From: an uncultured Oscillospiraceae bacterium
Lineage (GTDB): Bacteria > Bacillota > Clostridia > Oscillospirales > Oscillospiraceae
Direction: 5' to 3'
DNA length: 13,133 nt
Assembly (NCBI GenBank): GCA_934561175.1
Contig: CAKTFW010000041.1
Coordinates: 1-13,133 of the forward strand
In this document: piece by piece, positions 1 to 7,092 of the stretch
Layout of the letters: the number at the start of each line of letters is the position of its first letter
Position numbering within the stretch: position 1 is the first letter of the stretch
The notes under the pieces: generated by a model
Told to the model about the DNA's origin: nothing
What the model saw: the letters and a program-made list of their open reading frames with translations, nothing else
Database searches by the model: none
Translations under genes and position numbers: made by a program

Positions 1-377
1 ACCCGCTGATGCTCGACGAAGCCGCCGTGCGCCACCCGGACGTGGACATCGTCATGTGCCACTTCGGAAATCCGTTTTTGGCAGAAGCCGCTGCTGTTTT
101 GGAAAAGAATCCCAATGTCTATGCCGATCTGTCCGGGCTTCTGGCAGGGCGTCAGGATCTAACTGCCTACTATCATCGGCAGACCGGGTATCTCTCCATC
201 CTGAAAAGCTGGATCGCCTATGTAGATGACTATCGTCGCTTTCTTTTCGGTACAGATTTTCCCGCCGTCAATATTGAAGAATACATCTCCTTTATAAAGC
301 ACCTGATCCCAGCAAAGCACTACCATACTGTATTCTTTGAAAATGCAAACCAGGTGTATCAACTCGGCTTGGAATAG
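1..377 (+). CDS. Amidohydrolase (TIM-barrel, Amidohydro_2 type), C-terminal part
   Basis: The gene enters from outside the window; its reading frame begins with the codon at base 3 and about 125 C-terminal residues are visible. The segment looks like the end of a metal-dependent TIM-barrel hydrolase of the amidohydrolase_2 group. Visible hallmarks are a histidine in a CHFGNP strand-end motif, a YADLSGL strand, and the late FGTDFP motif whose aspartate is usually the last catalytic or metal ligand. It ends in the typical helix after the FENANQVYQL segment, where family members commonly have an N-A-x-x-L/F sequence. The substrate cannot be told from this fragment; relatives include decarboxylases and hydrolases of small ring compounds. 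The stop lies 15 bp before a strong hairpin terminator and the next gene is convergent, so this is the last gene of its transcript. Confidence 0.8.
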   Translation, partial: PLMLDEAAVRHPDVDIVMCHFGNPFLAEAAAVLEKNPNVYADLSGLLAGRQDLTAYYHRQTGYLSILKSWIAYVDDYRRFLFGTDFPAVNIEEYISFIKHLIPAKHYHTVFFENANQVYQLGLE

Positions 378-391
378 CACATTCCCTCCGA

Positions 392-429
392 AAAATGGCG
401 CCTGAACCAATTGGTTCAGGCGCCATTTT
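392..429. terminator. Bidirectional terminator, perfect 38-bp palindrome
   Basis: A 19-bp arm (392-410) is followed directly by its exact reverse complement (411-429), with the GC-rich core GGCGCCTGAACC near the middle and A/T tracts on both outer sides. It lies between two convergent genes, the amidohydrolase and malic enzyme, and has T runs in both directions, so it can end both transcripts. Confidence 0.85.
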
Positions 430-446
430 ATTATTCCATTTAAAAT

Positions 447-1616
447 TTAAATCCGTGCAACGCCGGTTTTACGCGCTGCGTCAGCCACCGCTGCAGCAAC
501 CGCATCCTTTACCCGTTCGTCGAACGCAGCCGGAATGATATACTCCGGATTCAGATCATCTCCGACCAGATCTGCCAGGGCCTGTGCAGCCGCCAGCTTC
601 ATTTCCTCGTTAATATCGCTGGCGCGGACATCCAGCGCACCGCGAAACACACCTGGGAAAGCCAAAACATTGTTAATCTGATTGGGAAAATCGCTGCGGC
701 CAGTACCTACTACGGCAGCCCCCGCCGCTTTTGCCTCATCCGGCATAATTTCCGGCACCGGATTTGCCATCGGGAACAAAATTGGATCCTTCGCCATCGT
801 GCGTACCATATCCTGTGTTACAACACCAGGTGAAGAAACACCAATAAACACATCTGCCCCCTTCATCACATCTGCCAGCGTGCCATCGCGATTCTCCAAA
901 TTGGAAATCTCCGCCAGCGCCTGCTTTTCTGCATTCAGATCCGTACGGTTACGGCTGATTGCGCCCTTGCGATCACAGATGATTGCATCCTTCAATCCCA
1001 TCGCCTTGAGTAGATGAAAAATCGCTGTGCCAGCCGCACCGGCACCGGAAAAGACCGCCGTGACTTCCCGGATATCCTTATGAACAATCTTCAGCGCATT
1101 CTGCAGCGCTGCCGCAACAATAATGGCCGTACCATGCTGATCATCGTGGAAAATCGGAATATCGCACAGTTCCTTCAGCTTGCGCTCAATTTCAAAGCAG
1201 CGAGGCGCTGCTATGTCTTCCAGATTCACGCCGCCAAAGCTGCCGGACAACAGATAAACCGTGCGAACGATTTCATCCACATCCTTGCTCTTCACGCACA
1301 GTGGAATTGCGTCTACATCGCCAAACGCCTTAAAGAGTACACATTTGCCCTCCATCACCGGCATACCAGCCTCCGGGCCAATGTCGCCAAGGCCCAGCAC
1401 CGCGGTGCCATCGGTCACCACTGCAACGGTATTCCAGCGACGGGTCAGCTCATACGACTTGTTGATATCTTTCTGAATTTCCAAACAAGGTTGTGCAACA
1501 CCCGGCGTGTAAGCCAACGACAGGGATTCTTTATCATTTGCCTGAACCCGTGTTTTAATCTCCAATTTGCCGCGTACATCGTAGTGCAGCTTCAGCGATG
1601 CCTGTGCATAATCCAT
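447..1616 (-). CDS. Malic enzyme, short bacterial NAD(P)-dependent type (malate to pyruvate + CO2)
   Basis: This cytoplasmic enzyme oxidatively decarboxylates malate to pyruvate with NAD(P)+ and a divalent metal. The 389 residues match the short bacterial form without the phosphotransacetylase tail. Tyr36 in SLAYTPGVAQPC and Lys91 in MEGKCVLFKAFGD are the expected catalytic residues. Glu133-Asp134 (NLEDI) and Asp159 (FHDDQHGT) are the expected metal ligands. The Rossmann loop GAGAAG is at 191-196, and Asp215 at the end of the second strand (ICDRKG) suggests NAD preference, which is inference. ANPVPEI (284-290) and GRSDFPNQINN (306-316) complete the signature. The ATG is supported by a GGAGG site seven bases upstream (1624-1628). 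The gene has its own promoter and ends at the shared terminator. No defect is seen. Confidence 0.96.
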   Translation of the reverse strand: MDYAQASLKLHYDVRGKLEIKTRVQANDKESLSLAYTPGVAQPCLEIQKDINKSYELTRRWNTVAVVTDGTAVLGLGDIGPEAGMPVMEGKCVLFKAFGDVDAIPLCVKSKDVDEIVRTVYLLSGSFGGVNLEDIAAPRCFEIERKLKELCDIPIFHDDQHGTAIIVAAALQNALKIVHKDIREVTAVFSGAGAAGTAIFHLLKAMGLKDAIICDRKGAISRNRTDLNAEKQALAEISNLENRDGTLADVMKGADVFIGVSSPGVVTQDMVRTMAKDPILFPMANPVPEIMPDEAKAAGAAVVGTGRSDFPNQINNVLAFPGVFRGALDVRASDINEEMKLAAAQALADLVGDDLNPEYIIPAAFDERVKDAVAAAVADAARKTGVARI

Positions 1617-1662
1617 AAACGAACCTCCAGAAACCTGTGTTTACAGGGTCATATTTTAGTAT

Positions 1663-1691
1663 ATTATAGCAGATCTTCCTGCGGATTACAA
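1663..1691 (-). promoter_or_regulatory. Sigma-A type promoter for malic enzyme
   Basis: On the minus strand a -35 TTGTAA (1686-1691) is followed after 17 bp by a perfect -10 TATAAT (1663-1668). Transcription would start near 1656, leaving a 40-base leader. In that leader CCTGT-GTTT-ACAGG (1634-1647) forms a small inverted repeat that could be an operator or hairpin; this role is only inferred. Confidence 0.65.
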
Positions 1692-1728
1692 TTTATCCAG
1701 GAAAAAACGCAACCGCAAAATTTCACCT

Positions 1729-2430
1729 TTACATATGAAATCTCCGCCGCGACTCCTCTCGCAGCGCCGGTACATAGCGTACCACCAGCAAAGGCACAAT
1801 CATGGCAATACCAGAAAACAGCACCACGAGCGACCACCCCGGCTGCCAGTTTCCATAAAAATACAGGTCGCCGAACAGTTCGACCCCAACCAGAAAAATT
1901 CCAACCGCGCCGATTACCAGGATGGCGCTTGATAGCACACTGCGGCGGCGTTCCAAAATCAAACACACCAGCCCAAACAGCAACACGCCTAACAGCAATA
2001 CCAACGGCAGCGCCAGACGCCAATACCACGACCATCCGTCAAGGTGCAGCGCAATGACCAGCAAATAAGCAGCAATTGCCAAAATATCTGCCACCAACCG
2101 GGTTCGTGCCCCTGGCCGGCACAATAGCGGCGGCACAAACCACACCCAGAGCATTACTGCCGCCCCGATTACATAGATTGACCACGGTTGATCTTTGCGT
2201 AAAAACAGATTTAAAATTCCACAACACACCGCAACCGATCCAAACATTGCAGAGATCAACAGTGCCAGCTCCCATTTAGACGCCGGTTGTACCTCCCGCC
2301 GCTCCTGGGGAAACGGCTTGGGTGACACTGTATCTACAGGCTTTGCCGGGTTGACCACCGGCGTATGACACAGCGGGCAAAACGCTGCTGTATCGTGCAG
2401 CTGTACGCCACAATTGACACAATATGACAT
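1729..2430 (-). CDS. Zinc-ribbon protein with six transmembrane segments (DUF6320-like), function unknown
   Basis: The 233-residue protein opens with a compact zinc ribbon, Cys4-x2-Cys7 and Cys18-x2-Cys21 (CVNC...CPLC), then a basic and proline-rich linker. Six hydrophobic spans follow at about 54-76, 84-103, 112-130, 139-159, 167-191 and 198-220, and the end is a basic tail. It resembles the small zinc-ribbon membrane proteins (DUF6320, from memory) found in Clostridia; no biochemical role is known to me. A longer reading of this frame to 2616 is rejected because the internal ATG at 2428-2430 has an AGGAGG site (2436-2442) seven or so bases away and starts exactly at the zinc ribbon. The site overlaps the stop codon of the upstream acyltransferase, so the two are translated from one message and probably act together at the membrane. 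Confidence 0.85.
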   Translation of the reverse strand: MSYCVNCGVQLHDTAAFCPLCHTPVVNPAKPVDTVSPKPFPQERREVQPASKWELALLISAMFGSVAVCCGILNLFLRKDQPWSIYVIGAAVMLWVWFVPPLLCRPGARTRLVADILAIAAYLLVIALHLDGWSWYWRLALPLVLLLGVLLFGLVCLILERRRSVLSSAILVIGAVGIFLVGVELFGDLYFYGNWQPGWSLVVLFSGIAMIVPLLVVRYVPALREESRRRFHM

Positions 2431-2440
2431 GGAATTCCTC

Positions 2441-3733
2441 CTAATTGCTGCGATTTGATTCCACCCGAACCGGGATTCCATCCTGCACCAGATGGGTAAA
2501 AAAGCGCCGCTCCGTCTCACTGGAAACACCAGTTCCAGCAATTGAAATCTCCATGGTATTTCCATAACTGATCGCCGCACAGTGGGGCGACGGTCTGGTC
2601 GCCTGCCCCAGTACAACCTCCATCCGCTCCAAATACGGTTCCATTTCCGGCGGGACCTTAAAAACGCCGGGATTTGTAAAAGTGGCCGAATAGGGACGAA
2701 CCCCCATCAGCCAATAGGAAGCAGCCATAACAGGATTCTTCAGCGGCAGCGGGATAATCTGCAAAAGTTTATTCTGTGCAAAATGGACATTGCCTGTGAT
2801 AATCGCCTGCAGTTCCTGTCGGTTAATCCGCAGCTGTAAGCTGTGATGTACCAGCTTGACAAGCTCGGCAAATGAATACTCCCCCAGAGAAGGGTCAAAG
2901 CCGATTCGAACCGTCTGAATAAAATTACGCAGGGTATCGGACGGAAAAACACCGCGCAGATTGATTGGGATCGCCAATGCAACCGGACGAAGCCGGTGTG
3001 GCTGCTCTGCAGCCTGATTTTCCGCAATCGCCTGCATCAAAACCGCCGACAGATATTCCGTAATCGTCACGCCGTAATCCGCCGCCACCGCTTTGACCCG
3101 ATCCACCGGCAAAAATCCCATGGTAACATTGAGTGTGTAGAACGGTTCCGGCGCGCTTGTATTGCGGTAGGCGGTTTTGGCCAGGCCGCTGCGCAGAACA
3201 CGCCGTCCGGCATACCGGCTGTAGGCGTCCTCCAGTTCTTCCTTCCGTGGCGCCTTTTCGATATTGAGGACGCCATTTCCGTCCGGGATCTGCACGCCGC
3301 GCTCCCGCAGATATTCCGCCAGCAAGGTGCGAAAAAATACCAGTGCACCACCACCGTCAGAAACCGCATGGAACACTTCCAGTGAAATTCTCCGCTCATA
3401 ATAATAAATCCGAATCAGCCAGCCATTATCCTCTTTCACCCGGATCGGCTGACAAGGATTTGCAATATCCGGCTTTACAAAAGGACCAGGGCTGTGATTT
3501 GGCTCCAAATAATACCAGAATACTCCCGTCCGAATCCGCACCCGAAAAGTCGGAAAACGCGGCATCACCCGGTCTACCGCCCGCTGCAGCGCAGTCGGAT
3601 CAACCCGCTCGGTCATCACGGCAGAAAAGCGATAAACGGGTGCATATTTTTCCCGGCGCATGGCAGAATAGAGAATTCCGGCATTATCCAGGCGATACCA
3701 CCGCCGTAAATTCCAGTTTTTCGTCTTGGCCAT
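2441..3733 (-). CDS. Condensation-fold acyltransferase (alcohol acetyltransferase-like, HxxxDG)
   Basis: The 430-residue protein belongs to the CoA-dependent acyltransferase superfamily that includes alcohol acetyltransferases, WS/DGAT enzymes and condensation domains. The active-site motif HxxxDG is present as HAVSDG with His122, Asp126 and Gly127. It sits after a strand-rich N-terminal half and before a helix, as expected. The C-terminal half has the TFTNPGV and FGN-like (SYGNTMEISI) strands seen in the family. No signal peptide or membrane span is seen. It likely transfers an acyl group from a CoA or carrier thioester to an alcohol; donor and acceptor are unknown. A GAAGGTGG site lies seven bases before the ATG. 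The next gene starts ten bases after its stop codon, and a putative esterase is transcribed divergently. Confidence 0.85.
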   Translation of the reverse strand: MAKTKNWNLRRWYRLDNAGILYSAMRREKYAPVYRFSAVMTERVDPTALQRAVDRVMPRFPTFRVRIRTGVFWYYLEPNHSPGPFVKPDIANPCQPIRVKEDNGWLIRIYYYERRISLEVFHAVSDGGGALVFFRTLLAEYLRERGVQIPDGNGVLNIEKAPRKEELEDAYSRYAGRRVLRSGLAKTAYRNTSAPEPFYTLNVTMGFLPVDRVKAVAADYGVTITEYLSAVLMQAIAENQAAEQPHRLRPVALAIPINLRGVFPSDTLRNFIQTVRIGFDPSLGEYSFAELVKLVHHSLQLRINRQELQAIITGNVHFAQNKLLQIIPLPLKNPVMAASYWLMGVRPYSATFTNPGVFKVPPEMEPYLERMEVVLGQATRPSPHCAAISYGNTMEISIAGTGVSSETERRFFTHLVQDGIPVRVESNRSN

Positions 3734-3761
3734 TCTACCGCCACCTTCTTAGGATTTTCCT

Positions 3762-3790
3762 ATTCTATCACACACGCACCCAAACCACAA
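3762..3790 (-). promoter_or_regulatory. Probable promoter of the acyltransferase / zinc-ribbon operon
   Basis: On the minus strand TTGTGG (3785-3790) and TAGAAT (3762-3767) are 17 bp apart, pointing at the acyltransferase start 28 bp further on. The -35 matches consensus at three of six bases. A second ATTGTGG copy lies immediately upstream, which might be a regulator site. Confidence 0.4.
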
Positions 3791-3841
3791 TCCCACAATA
3801 TCTTCTGTAGATTTCAGCCTCTTTCCTTTCCCGCTTCAATC

Positions 3842-3850
3842 TGTTACAAT
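3842..3850 (+). promoter_or_regulatory. Extended -10 promoter of the alpha/beta hydrolase operon
   Basis: TG (3842-3843), one base, then TACAAT (3845-3850) forms an extended -10 element. No convincing -35 is seen, which fits the extended class. An AGGAGG site (3866-3871) follows five bases before the ATG. Confidence 0.55.
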
Positions 3851-3876
3851 GAAAAAAATACATACAGGAGGCATCT

Positions 3877-4824
3877 ATGAAACAGGCACCAAAACAGAAT
3901 AATTCTTATACTGCCGCAGAAAATCGCCAACTTGCCCCTATGATGCGCGCACTGAAAGCAATTCATTCCGCTGCCTCTCCGGACACCATGGATCCGGCCG
4001 ATCTGGAACGGCAGCGCGCCGGACAGGAACGGCTTGGCCGCCTGATCACACCGATGTTTGGAATGGAGTGGGCGCCGTTTGATTTGCACGGAATGTCAGC
4101 CGCATGGGTACGGCCAGAGCGCCGTCACGACCGCCGCCATGCTGTCCTTTACTGCCACGGTGGCGGCTACACCAGTGGGAATCTCGGCTACTCCCGCCCG
4201 CTGGCCTCCAAAATGTCAAATGCGACCGGCTGGGATACGCTCTGCTTCGAATACCGCCTGGCGCCGGAACATCCTTTCCCTGCTGCCACTGAGGATGCAA
4301 TGCGCGCCTGGGATTACCTGATGTATTTGGGTTATGGCGCGCGGGATATCACTGTCATGGGCGACTCCGCCGGCGGCAATCTGGCGTTGGTACTCTGCCA
4401 TCAGCTCAAAGCCGCCGGACGCCAGCTTCCGGCGCGCCTTGTCCTGATGTCTCCCTGGACGGATATGACCGCCAGCGGCAGATCCTATGTAGAGCGGGCG
4501 GATCTGGATCCAACGATTACCATGGACTATATCTGTGCCGTACGCAAGGCCTATGCCGGTGATGCAGATCTGCACTCGCCGCTGCTCTCGCCGCTTTTCG
4601 GCGATTTTTCCGGGTTTCCGCCGACACTGATTCAAGTCGGCAGCAATGAGGTGCTCTATTCCGATTCCGCGCAGCTGCAGGTAAAAATGCGGCACGACGG
4701 CGTGCAATGTCACCTGGAAGTCTGGCGTGATATGTGGCATGTTTTTCAAATTTACCCCACCCGGAAGGCCGCGCGTGCATTTGAGAATATCGCAGGATTT
4801 CTGCTGGAAGAAGCGCCGCTATAA
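3877..4824 (+). CDS. Alpha/beta hydrolase, hormone-sensitive-lipase (acetyl-hydrolase) family
   Basis: The 315-residue cytoplasmic esterase-type protein shows the HSL-family pattern. An oxyanion-hole HGGG lies at 94-97 (CHGGGYTSGN) and the nucleophile elbow GDSAGG has Ser164. An acidic residue follows in VGSNEVLYSDS (Glu258, where many relatives have Asp) and a histidine in MWHVF (His288). The YRLAPEHPFPAA segment (126-137) is a family signature. A helical cap region lies in roughly the first 60 residues. It probably hydrolyses short-chain esters or N-acetyl groups; the natural substrate is unknown. A strong AGGAGG site supports the ATG. It is divergent from the acyltransferase operon, which suggests a paired synthesis/hydrolysis role, and is followed one base later by a GIY-YIG gene. 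Confidence 0.9.
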   Translation: MKQAPKQNNSYTAAENRQLAPMMRALKAIHSAASPDTMDPADLERQRAGQERLGRLITPMFGMEWAPFDLHGMSAAWVRPERRHDRRHAVLYCHGGGYTSGNLGYSRPLASKMSNATGWDTLCFEYRLAPEHPFPAATEDAMRAWDYLMYLGYGARDITVMGDSAGGNLALVLCHQLKAAGRQLPARLVLMSPWTDMTASGRSYVERADLDPTITMDYICAVRKAYAGDADLHSPLLSPLFGDFSGFPPTLIQVGSNEVLYSDSAQLQVKMRHDGVQCHLEVWRDMWHVFQIYPTRKAARAFENIAGFLLEEAPL

Positions 4825-4825
4825 A

Positions 4826-5077
4826 ATGTGCTATGTTTATATCGTCCGCTGCGCCGACCATTCGCTCTATACTGGCTGGACCAATGATCTGGCGCACCGG
4901 ATTCAAACGCATAACGCAGGACGCGGTGCAAAATACACCCGTGCCCGCCTGCCCGTTACCCTGGTCTATCAGGAAACCTTCTCCACGAAGGCAGAGGCCA
5001 TGCGGCGCGAGTTTCAAATCAAGCAGCTGTCCCGTGCGCAAAAGCTTGCACTGATCGCCGCATCCCCTGTACGATAA
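4826..5077 (+). CDS. Small GIY-YIG nuclease-domain protein (YhbQ/YazA, UPF0213-like)
   Basis: This 83-residue protein consists of a single GIY-YIG domain. The first motif is YVYIV (3-7) and the second YTG (15-17), followed by Asn20. The catalytic-type arginine Arg25 sits in HRIQTHN and the metal-binding glutamate Glu62 in RREFQIK, which is the order expected of the family. Length is typical for stand-alone UPF0213 members, whose role is poorly known; DNA cleavage or nucleic-acid binding has been proposed. I chose the ATG one base after the hydrolase stop because it begins exactly at the domain; a GGAAGAAG stretch 12 bases upstream is a weak site, so translation is probably coupled to the hydrolase. 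The in-frame upstream extension overlaps the hydrolase and is not needed. Confidence 0.88.
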   Translation: MCYVYIVRCADHSLYTGWTNDLAHRIQTHNAGRGAKYTRARLPVTLVYQETFSTKAEAMRREFQIKQLSRAQKLALIAASPVR

Positions 5078-5078
5078 C

Positions 5079-5148
5079 AATCCATATTCCACCGCGTTCC
5101 TCCCATCCCGGTCACCGGTTGCTGGCAGGTGTGGAATATGGATTTTTT
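5079..5148 (+). terminator. Terminator-like inverted repeat with long loop between convergent genes
   Basis: A 14-bp arm (5079-5092) pairs perfectly with 5131-5144, then six T residues (5143-5148). The 38-base loop contains a second palindrome, CCGGT-C-ACCGG (5108-5118). The T tract favours termination of the rightward hydrolase/GIY-YIG transcript, but the stem can also form for the leftward lysR transcript. The long structured loop is less usual for a simple terminator. Confidence 0.65.
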
Positions 5149-5156
5149 GTACCACT

Positions 5157-6029
5157 TTAGAACACCTCTAAGAACGCATCCAGCAGGCGCTGAGCAATTG
5201 GAGAAAAAACCTGATATTTCTTCCAGATCAAATACATCTTATTTTCCAATTTTGGTGTCAGCGGGCGGAACACCAGCCCATTTTCTGCGTTGGGCGCAAT
5301 CAGATGTTCAAACGACAGCAGCAGTCCCAGACCCTCTCTTACAAAAACACTGCCGTTATAGGCCAGGTTGGTCGTACCGTTAAAGTTCAACCGATCCGCT
5401 TTTTTCCCGCACCACCGGGGAATGTCGATTTCAATCGCCTGCTCGGAGGAAATCAGCGATTCTCCATATAAATCTTCCACGCAAATCTGCTTTTTCTGCG
5501 CCAAGCGGTGCGATTGGGGCATCATCACCCCCCAGATGTCAGTGCCCGGCAGTTCCAGATATTGATAGCGATCCGGATCCGGCATTTCCACAACCACACC
5601 GAAATCAAGCAGCCCCCGATCCAGTCGATCCAGCACAATCGTGCGGTCGCCGCTGATAATATGATACCGAAACAGCGGATAGCGTTCTTTGAACTGTTTC
5701 ACTTCCCACGCAATATGCGAAATCAAATGGGACTCCGCGCAGCCAAGATAAACATCGCCCCCCTGCAAATCGTCAATCGCTCGAAATTCTTCTTCCGTCT
5801 TGTCCACCATATCCAGAATGTCCTCCGCCCGTCTGCGCAGCAAAGTTCCCGCATCGGTCAGTGAAACACTCCGGCTTCCTCGGCGAAACAGCTTTTGCCC
5901 AAGCTCGTTTTCCAGATCTTTCATCTGTTTAGACAGTGCTGGCTGTGAAACATGCAGCACCTCCGCAGCCGCTGTCATACTTCCTTCTCTTGCAATCTCC
6001 AAAAACGCACGCAAAATCCGAATTTCCAT
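5157..6029 (-). CDS. LysR-family transcriptional regulator
   Basis: The 290-residue protein has the classical LysR N-terminal winged helix-turn-helix: residues 1-60 include MTAAAEVLHVSQPALSKQ, the recognition-helix region, then LGQKLFRR and SVSLTDAG. A periplasmic-binding-like effector domain follows from about residue 90 to the end. I place the start at the ATG 6027-6029 rather than the GTG four codons earlier, because AAGGTGG (6038-6044) is eight bases before the ATG and overlaps that GTG. It lies divergent to a carboxymuconolactone-decarboxylase/cupin gene, the usual layout in which a LysR protein controls both its own gene and the divergent target. The effector is unknown. Full length and undamaged. 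Confidence 0.93.
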   Translation of the reverse strand: MEIRILRAFLEIAREGSMTAAAEVLHVSQPALSKQMKDLENELGQKLFRRGSRSVSLTDAGTLLRRRAEDILDMVDKTEEEFRAIDDLQGGDVYLGCAESHLISHIAWEVKQFKERYPLFRYHIISGDRTIVLDRLDRGLLDFGVVVEMPDPDRYQYLELPGTDIWGVMMPQSHRLAQKKQICVEDLYGESLISSEQAIEIDIPRWCGKKADRLNFNGTTNLAYNGSVFVREGLGLLLSFEHLIAPNAENGLVFRPLTPKLENKMYLIWKKYQVFSPIAQRLLDAFLEVF

Positions 6030-6051
6030 CTCTATCGCCACCTTTTTCCAA

Positions 6052-6081
6052 ATTATACGCCTCGCATAATATTCTTTTCAA
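6052..6081 (-). promoter_or_regulatory. lysR promoter
   Basis: On the minus strand TTGAAA (6076-6081; five of six consensus bases) and a perfect TATAAT (6052-6057) are 18 bp apart. Transcription would start about 16 bases before the ATG, so the leader is very short. The -35 box abuts the palindrome at 6082-6097, so a protein bound there would cover it. Confidence 0.65.
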
Positions 6082-6103
6082 TTATATCATGATATAAGAT
6101 ATC
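6082..6103. promoter_or_regulatory. Candidate LysR operator: overlapping inverted repeats
   Basis: TTATATCA/TGATATAA (6082-6097) is a perfect 16-bp palindrome. It is overlapped by a second inverted repeat, GATAT-AAG-ATATC (6091-6103). The site touches the lysR -35 and lies roughly 45-55 bases upstream of the predicted start of the divergent gene. LysR regulators usually act from such a position, repressing themselves and activating the divergent gene. Binding is inferred from sequence and position. Confidence 0.55.
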
Positions 6104-6108
6104 AATAT

Positions 6109-6136
6109 TTGTGATTTCTGAATCCCATGCTACAAT
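6109..6136 (+). promoter_or_regulatory. Promoter of the carboxymuconolactone decarboxylase/cupin gene
   Basis: TTGTGA (6109-6114), a 16-bp spacer ending in TGC, then TACAAT (6131-6136), which also makes an extended -10 (TGnTACAAT). An AAGGAG site (6144-6149) lies ten bases before the ATG at 6160. Confidence 0.6.
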
Positions 6137-6159
6137 AGAGAAAAAGGAGCGTAAATTCA

Positions 6160-6927
6160 ATGCAGGAAAAAATGAAACAGACCGCAGGCCGCACACAGCT
6201 CGGTGATTTTGCACCGATGTTTGCACACCTGAACGATGATGTATTGTTCGGAGAAGTCTGGAACGATGACACCATCTCTCTCAAAACCCGTTCAATTCTC
6301 ACGGTTGTTGCCCTGATGTCCTCCGGCATCACGGATTCTTCTCTATCTTACCATCTGCAGAACGCCAAAGCACATGGGGTCACCAAGGCAGAAATTGCTG
6401 CAATCATTACCCACATCGGCATGTATACCGGATGGCCAAAGGCTTGGGCCGTGTTCCGCCTTGCAAAAGAAGTCTGGAATAAAACAGACGCTGCCGATAC
6501 CGAAAAAGACAAATATCAGAATTCCCTATTTTTCCCGATCGGCACGCCGAACGACGCCTTTGCCAAATATTTTATCGGGCAGAGCTATCTCGCTCCTGTC
6601 TCCATAACGCAGATTCCCATCTTCAATGTCACCTTTGAGCCGGGCTGCCGGAACAACTGGCACATTCACCACGCTAAAAGCGGCGGCGGACAGATGCTGA
6701 TCTGCGTCGGCGGACATGGGTACTATCAGGAATGGGGTAAGGATGCCATCTCCATGACGCCGGGCACTGTCGTCAATATCCCCCCGGAGGTCAAGCATTG
6801 GCATGGTGCAGCAGCGGATTCTTGGTTCTCGCATCTTGCCATTGAGATTTCCGGTGAAGCAACCAGTAACGAATGGTGTGAACCGGTCGAAACAGAAGCA
6901 TACCGCCGTGCTGTAAACGCGGAGTAA
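6160..6927 (+). CDS. Carboxymuconolactone decarboxylase-like domain fused to a cupin
   Basis: The 255-residue protein has two domains. Residues 15-110 are an all-helical carboxymuconolactone-decarboxylase/AhpD-like domain (LKTRSILTVVALMSSG, then the YHLQNAKAHGVTKAEI helix pair). The CxxC of AhpD peroxidase relatives is absent, so a thiol peroxidase role is unlikely. Residues 150-235 are a cupin. Motif one is PGCRNNWHIHH with His168 and His170 and a Gln at 178 where Glu is usual; motif two is PGTVVNIPPEVKHWH with His213. A bound metal is therefore likely. Such fusions are found in Firmicutes, often beside a LysR gene; their substrate is not settled and could be a small aromatic or lactone compound. 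It has its own promoter and a terminator after it. Confidence 0.88.
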   Translation: MQEKMKQTAGRTQLGDFAPMFAHLNDDVLFGEVWNDDTISLKTRSILTVVALMSSGITDSSLSYHLQNAKAHGVTKAEIAAIITHIGMYTGWPKAWAVFRLAKEVWNKTDAADTEKDKYQNSLFFPIGTPNDAFAKYFIGQSYLAPVSITQIPIFNVTFEPGCRNNWHIHHAKSGGGQMLICVGGHGYYQEWGKDAISMTPGTVVNIPPEVKHWHGAAADSWFSHLAIEISGEATSNEWCEPVETEAYRRAVNAE

Positions 6928-7030
6928 CGCAACCGGATGTTCGCAATATAGAGGCACAGCTGCAGCAGATCGGCTGCCTGGGTTATCGCACAGCACAATC
7001 CCTTATCTGCACCTTACATCTGTAAAAACA

Positions 7031-7069
7031 AAAAAGGAACGCACGACCCAGAATCGTGCGTTCCTTTTT
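7031..7069. terminator. Strong bidirectional hairpin terminator
   Basis: A 16-bp arm (7031-7046) pairs perfectly with 7054-7069 across a seven-base loop, with A-run and T-run ends on both strands. It lies between the convergent cupin-fusion gene and the histidine kinase gene and can stop both. The 103 bases before it, after the cupin gene, contain no convincing gene. Confidence 0.9.
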
Positions 7070-7092
7070 ATTTTTATACAGACATGCCATCT

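Noticed and set aside
392..429. Perfect palindrome as a repressor operator
   Set aside because: It lies between convergent gene ends with T tracts on both sides, which is the place and form of a bidirectional terminator.
1014..2057. Rightward 347-codon open frame
   Set aside because: It lies antisense to malic enzyme and the zinc-ribbon gene, crosses the malic-enzyme promoter, and shows no domain pattern; the opposite-strand genes have clear family motifs and ribosome sites.
2431..2616. N-terminal extension of the zinc-ribbon protein
   Set aside because: It overlaps the acyltransferase gene in another frame; the ATG at 2430 has a strong ribosome site and begins at the zinc ribbon.
4517..5155. 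Leftward 212-codon open frame
   Set aside because: Runs through the hydrolase, the GIY-YIG gene and the terminator on the opposite strand without a ribosome site or motif.
6030..6041. GTG start four codons upstream for the LysR gene
   Set aside because: The GTG lies within the AAGGTGG ribosome site that is correctly placed for the ATG at 6029.
6933..7024. Short rightward reading PDVRNIEAQLQQIGCLGYRTAQSL before the terminator
   Set aside because: It has no start or ribosome site and I recognise no family; it could be a gene remnant but there is not enough to call it.
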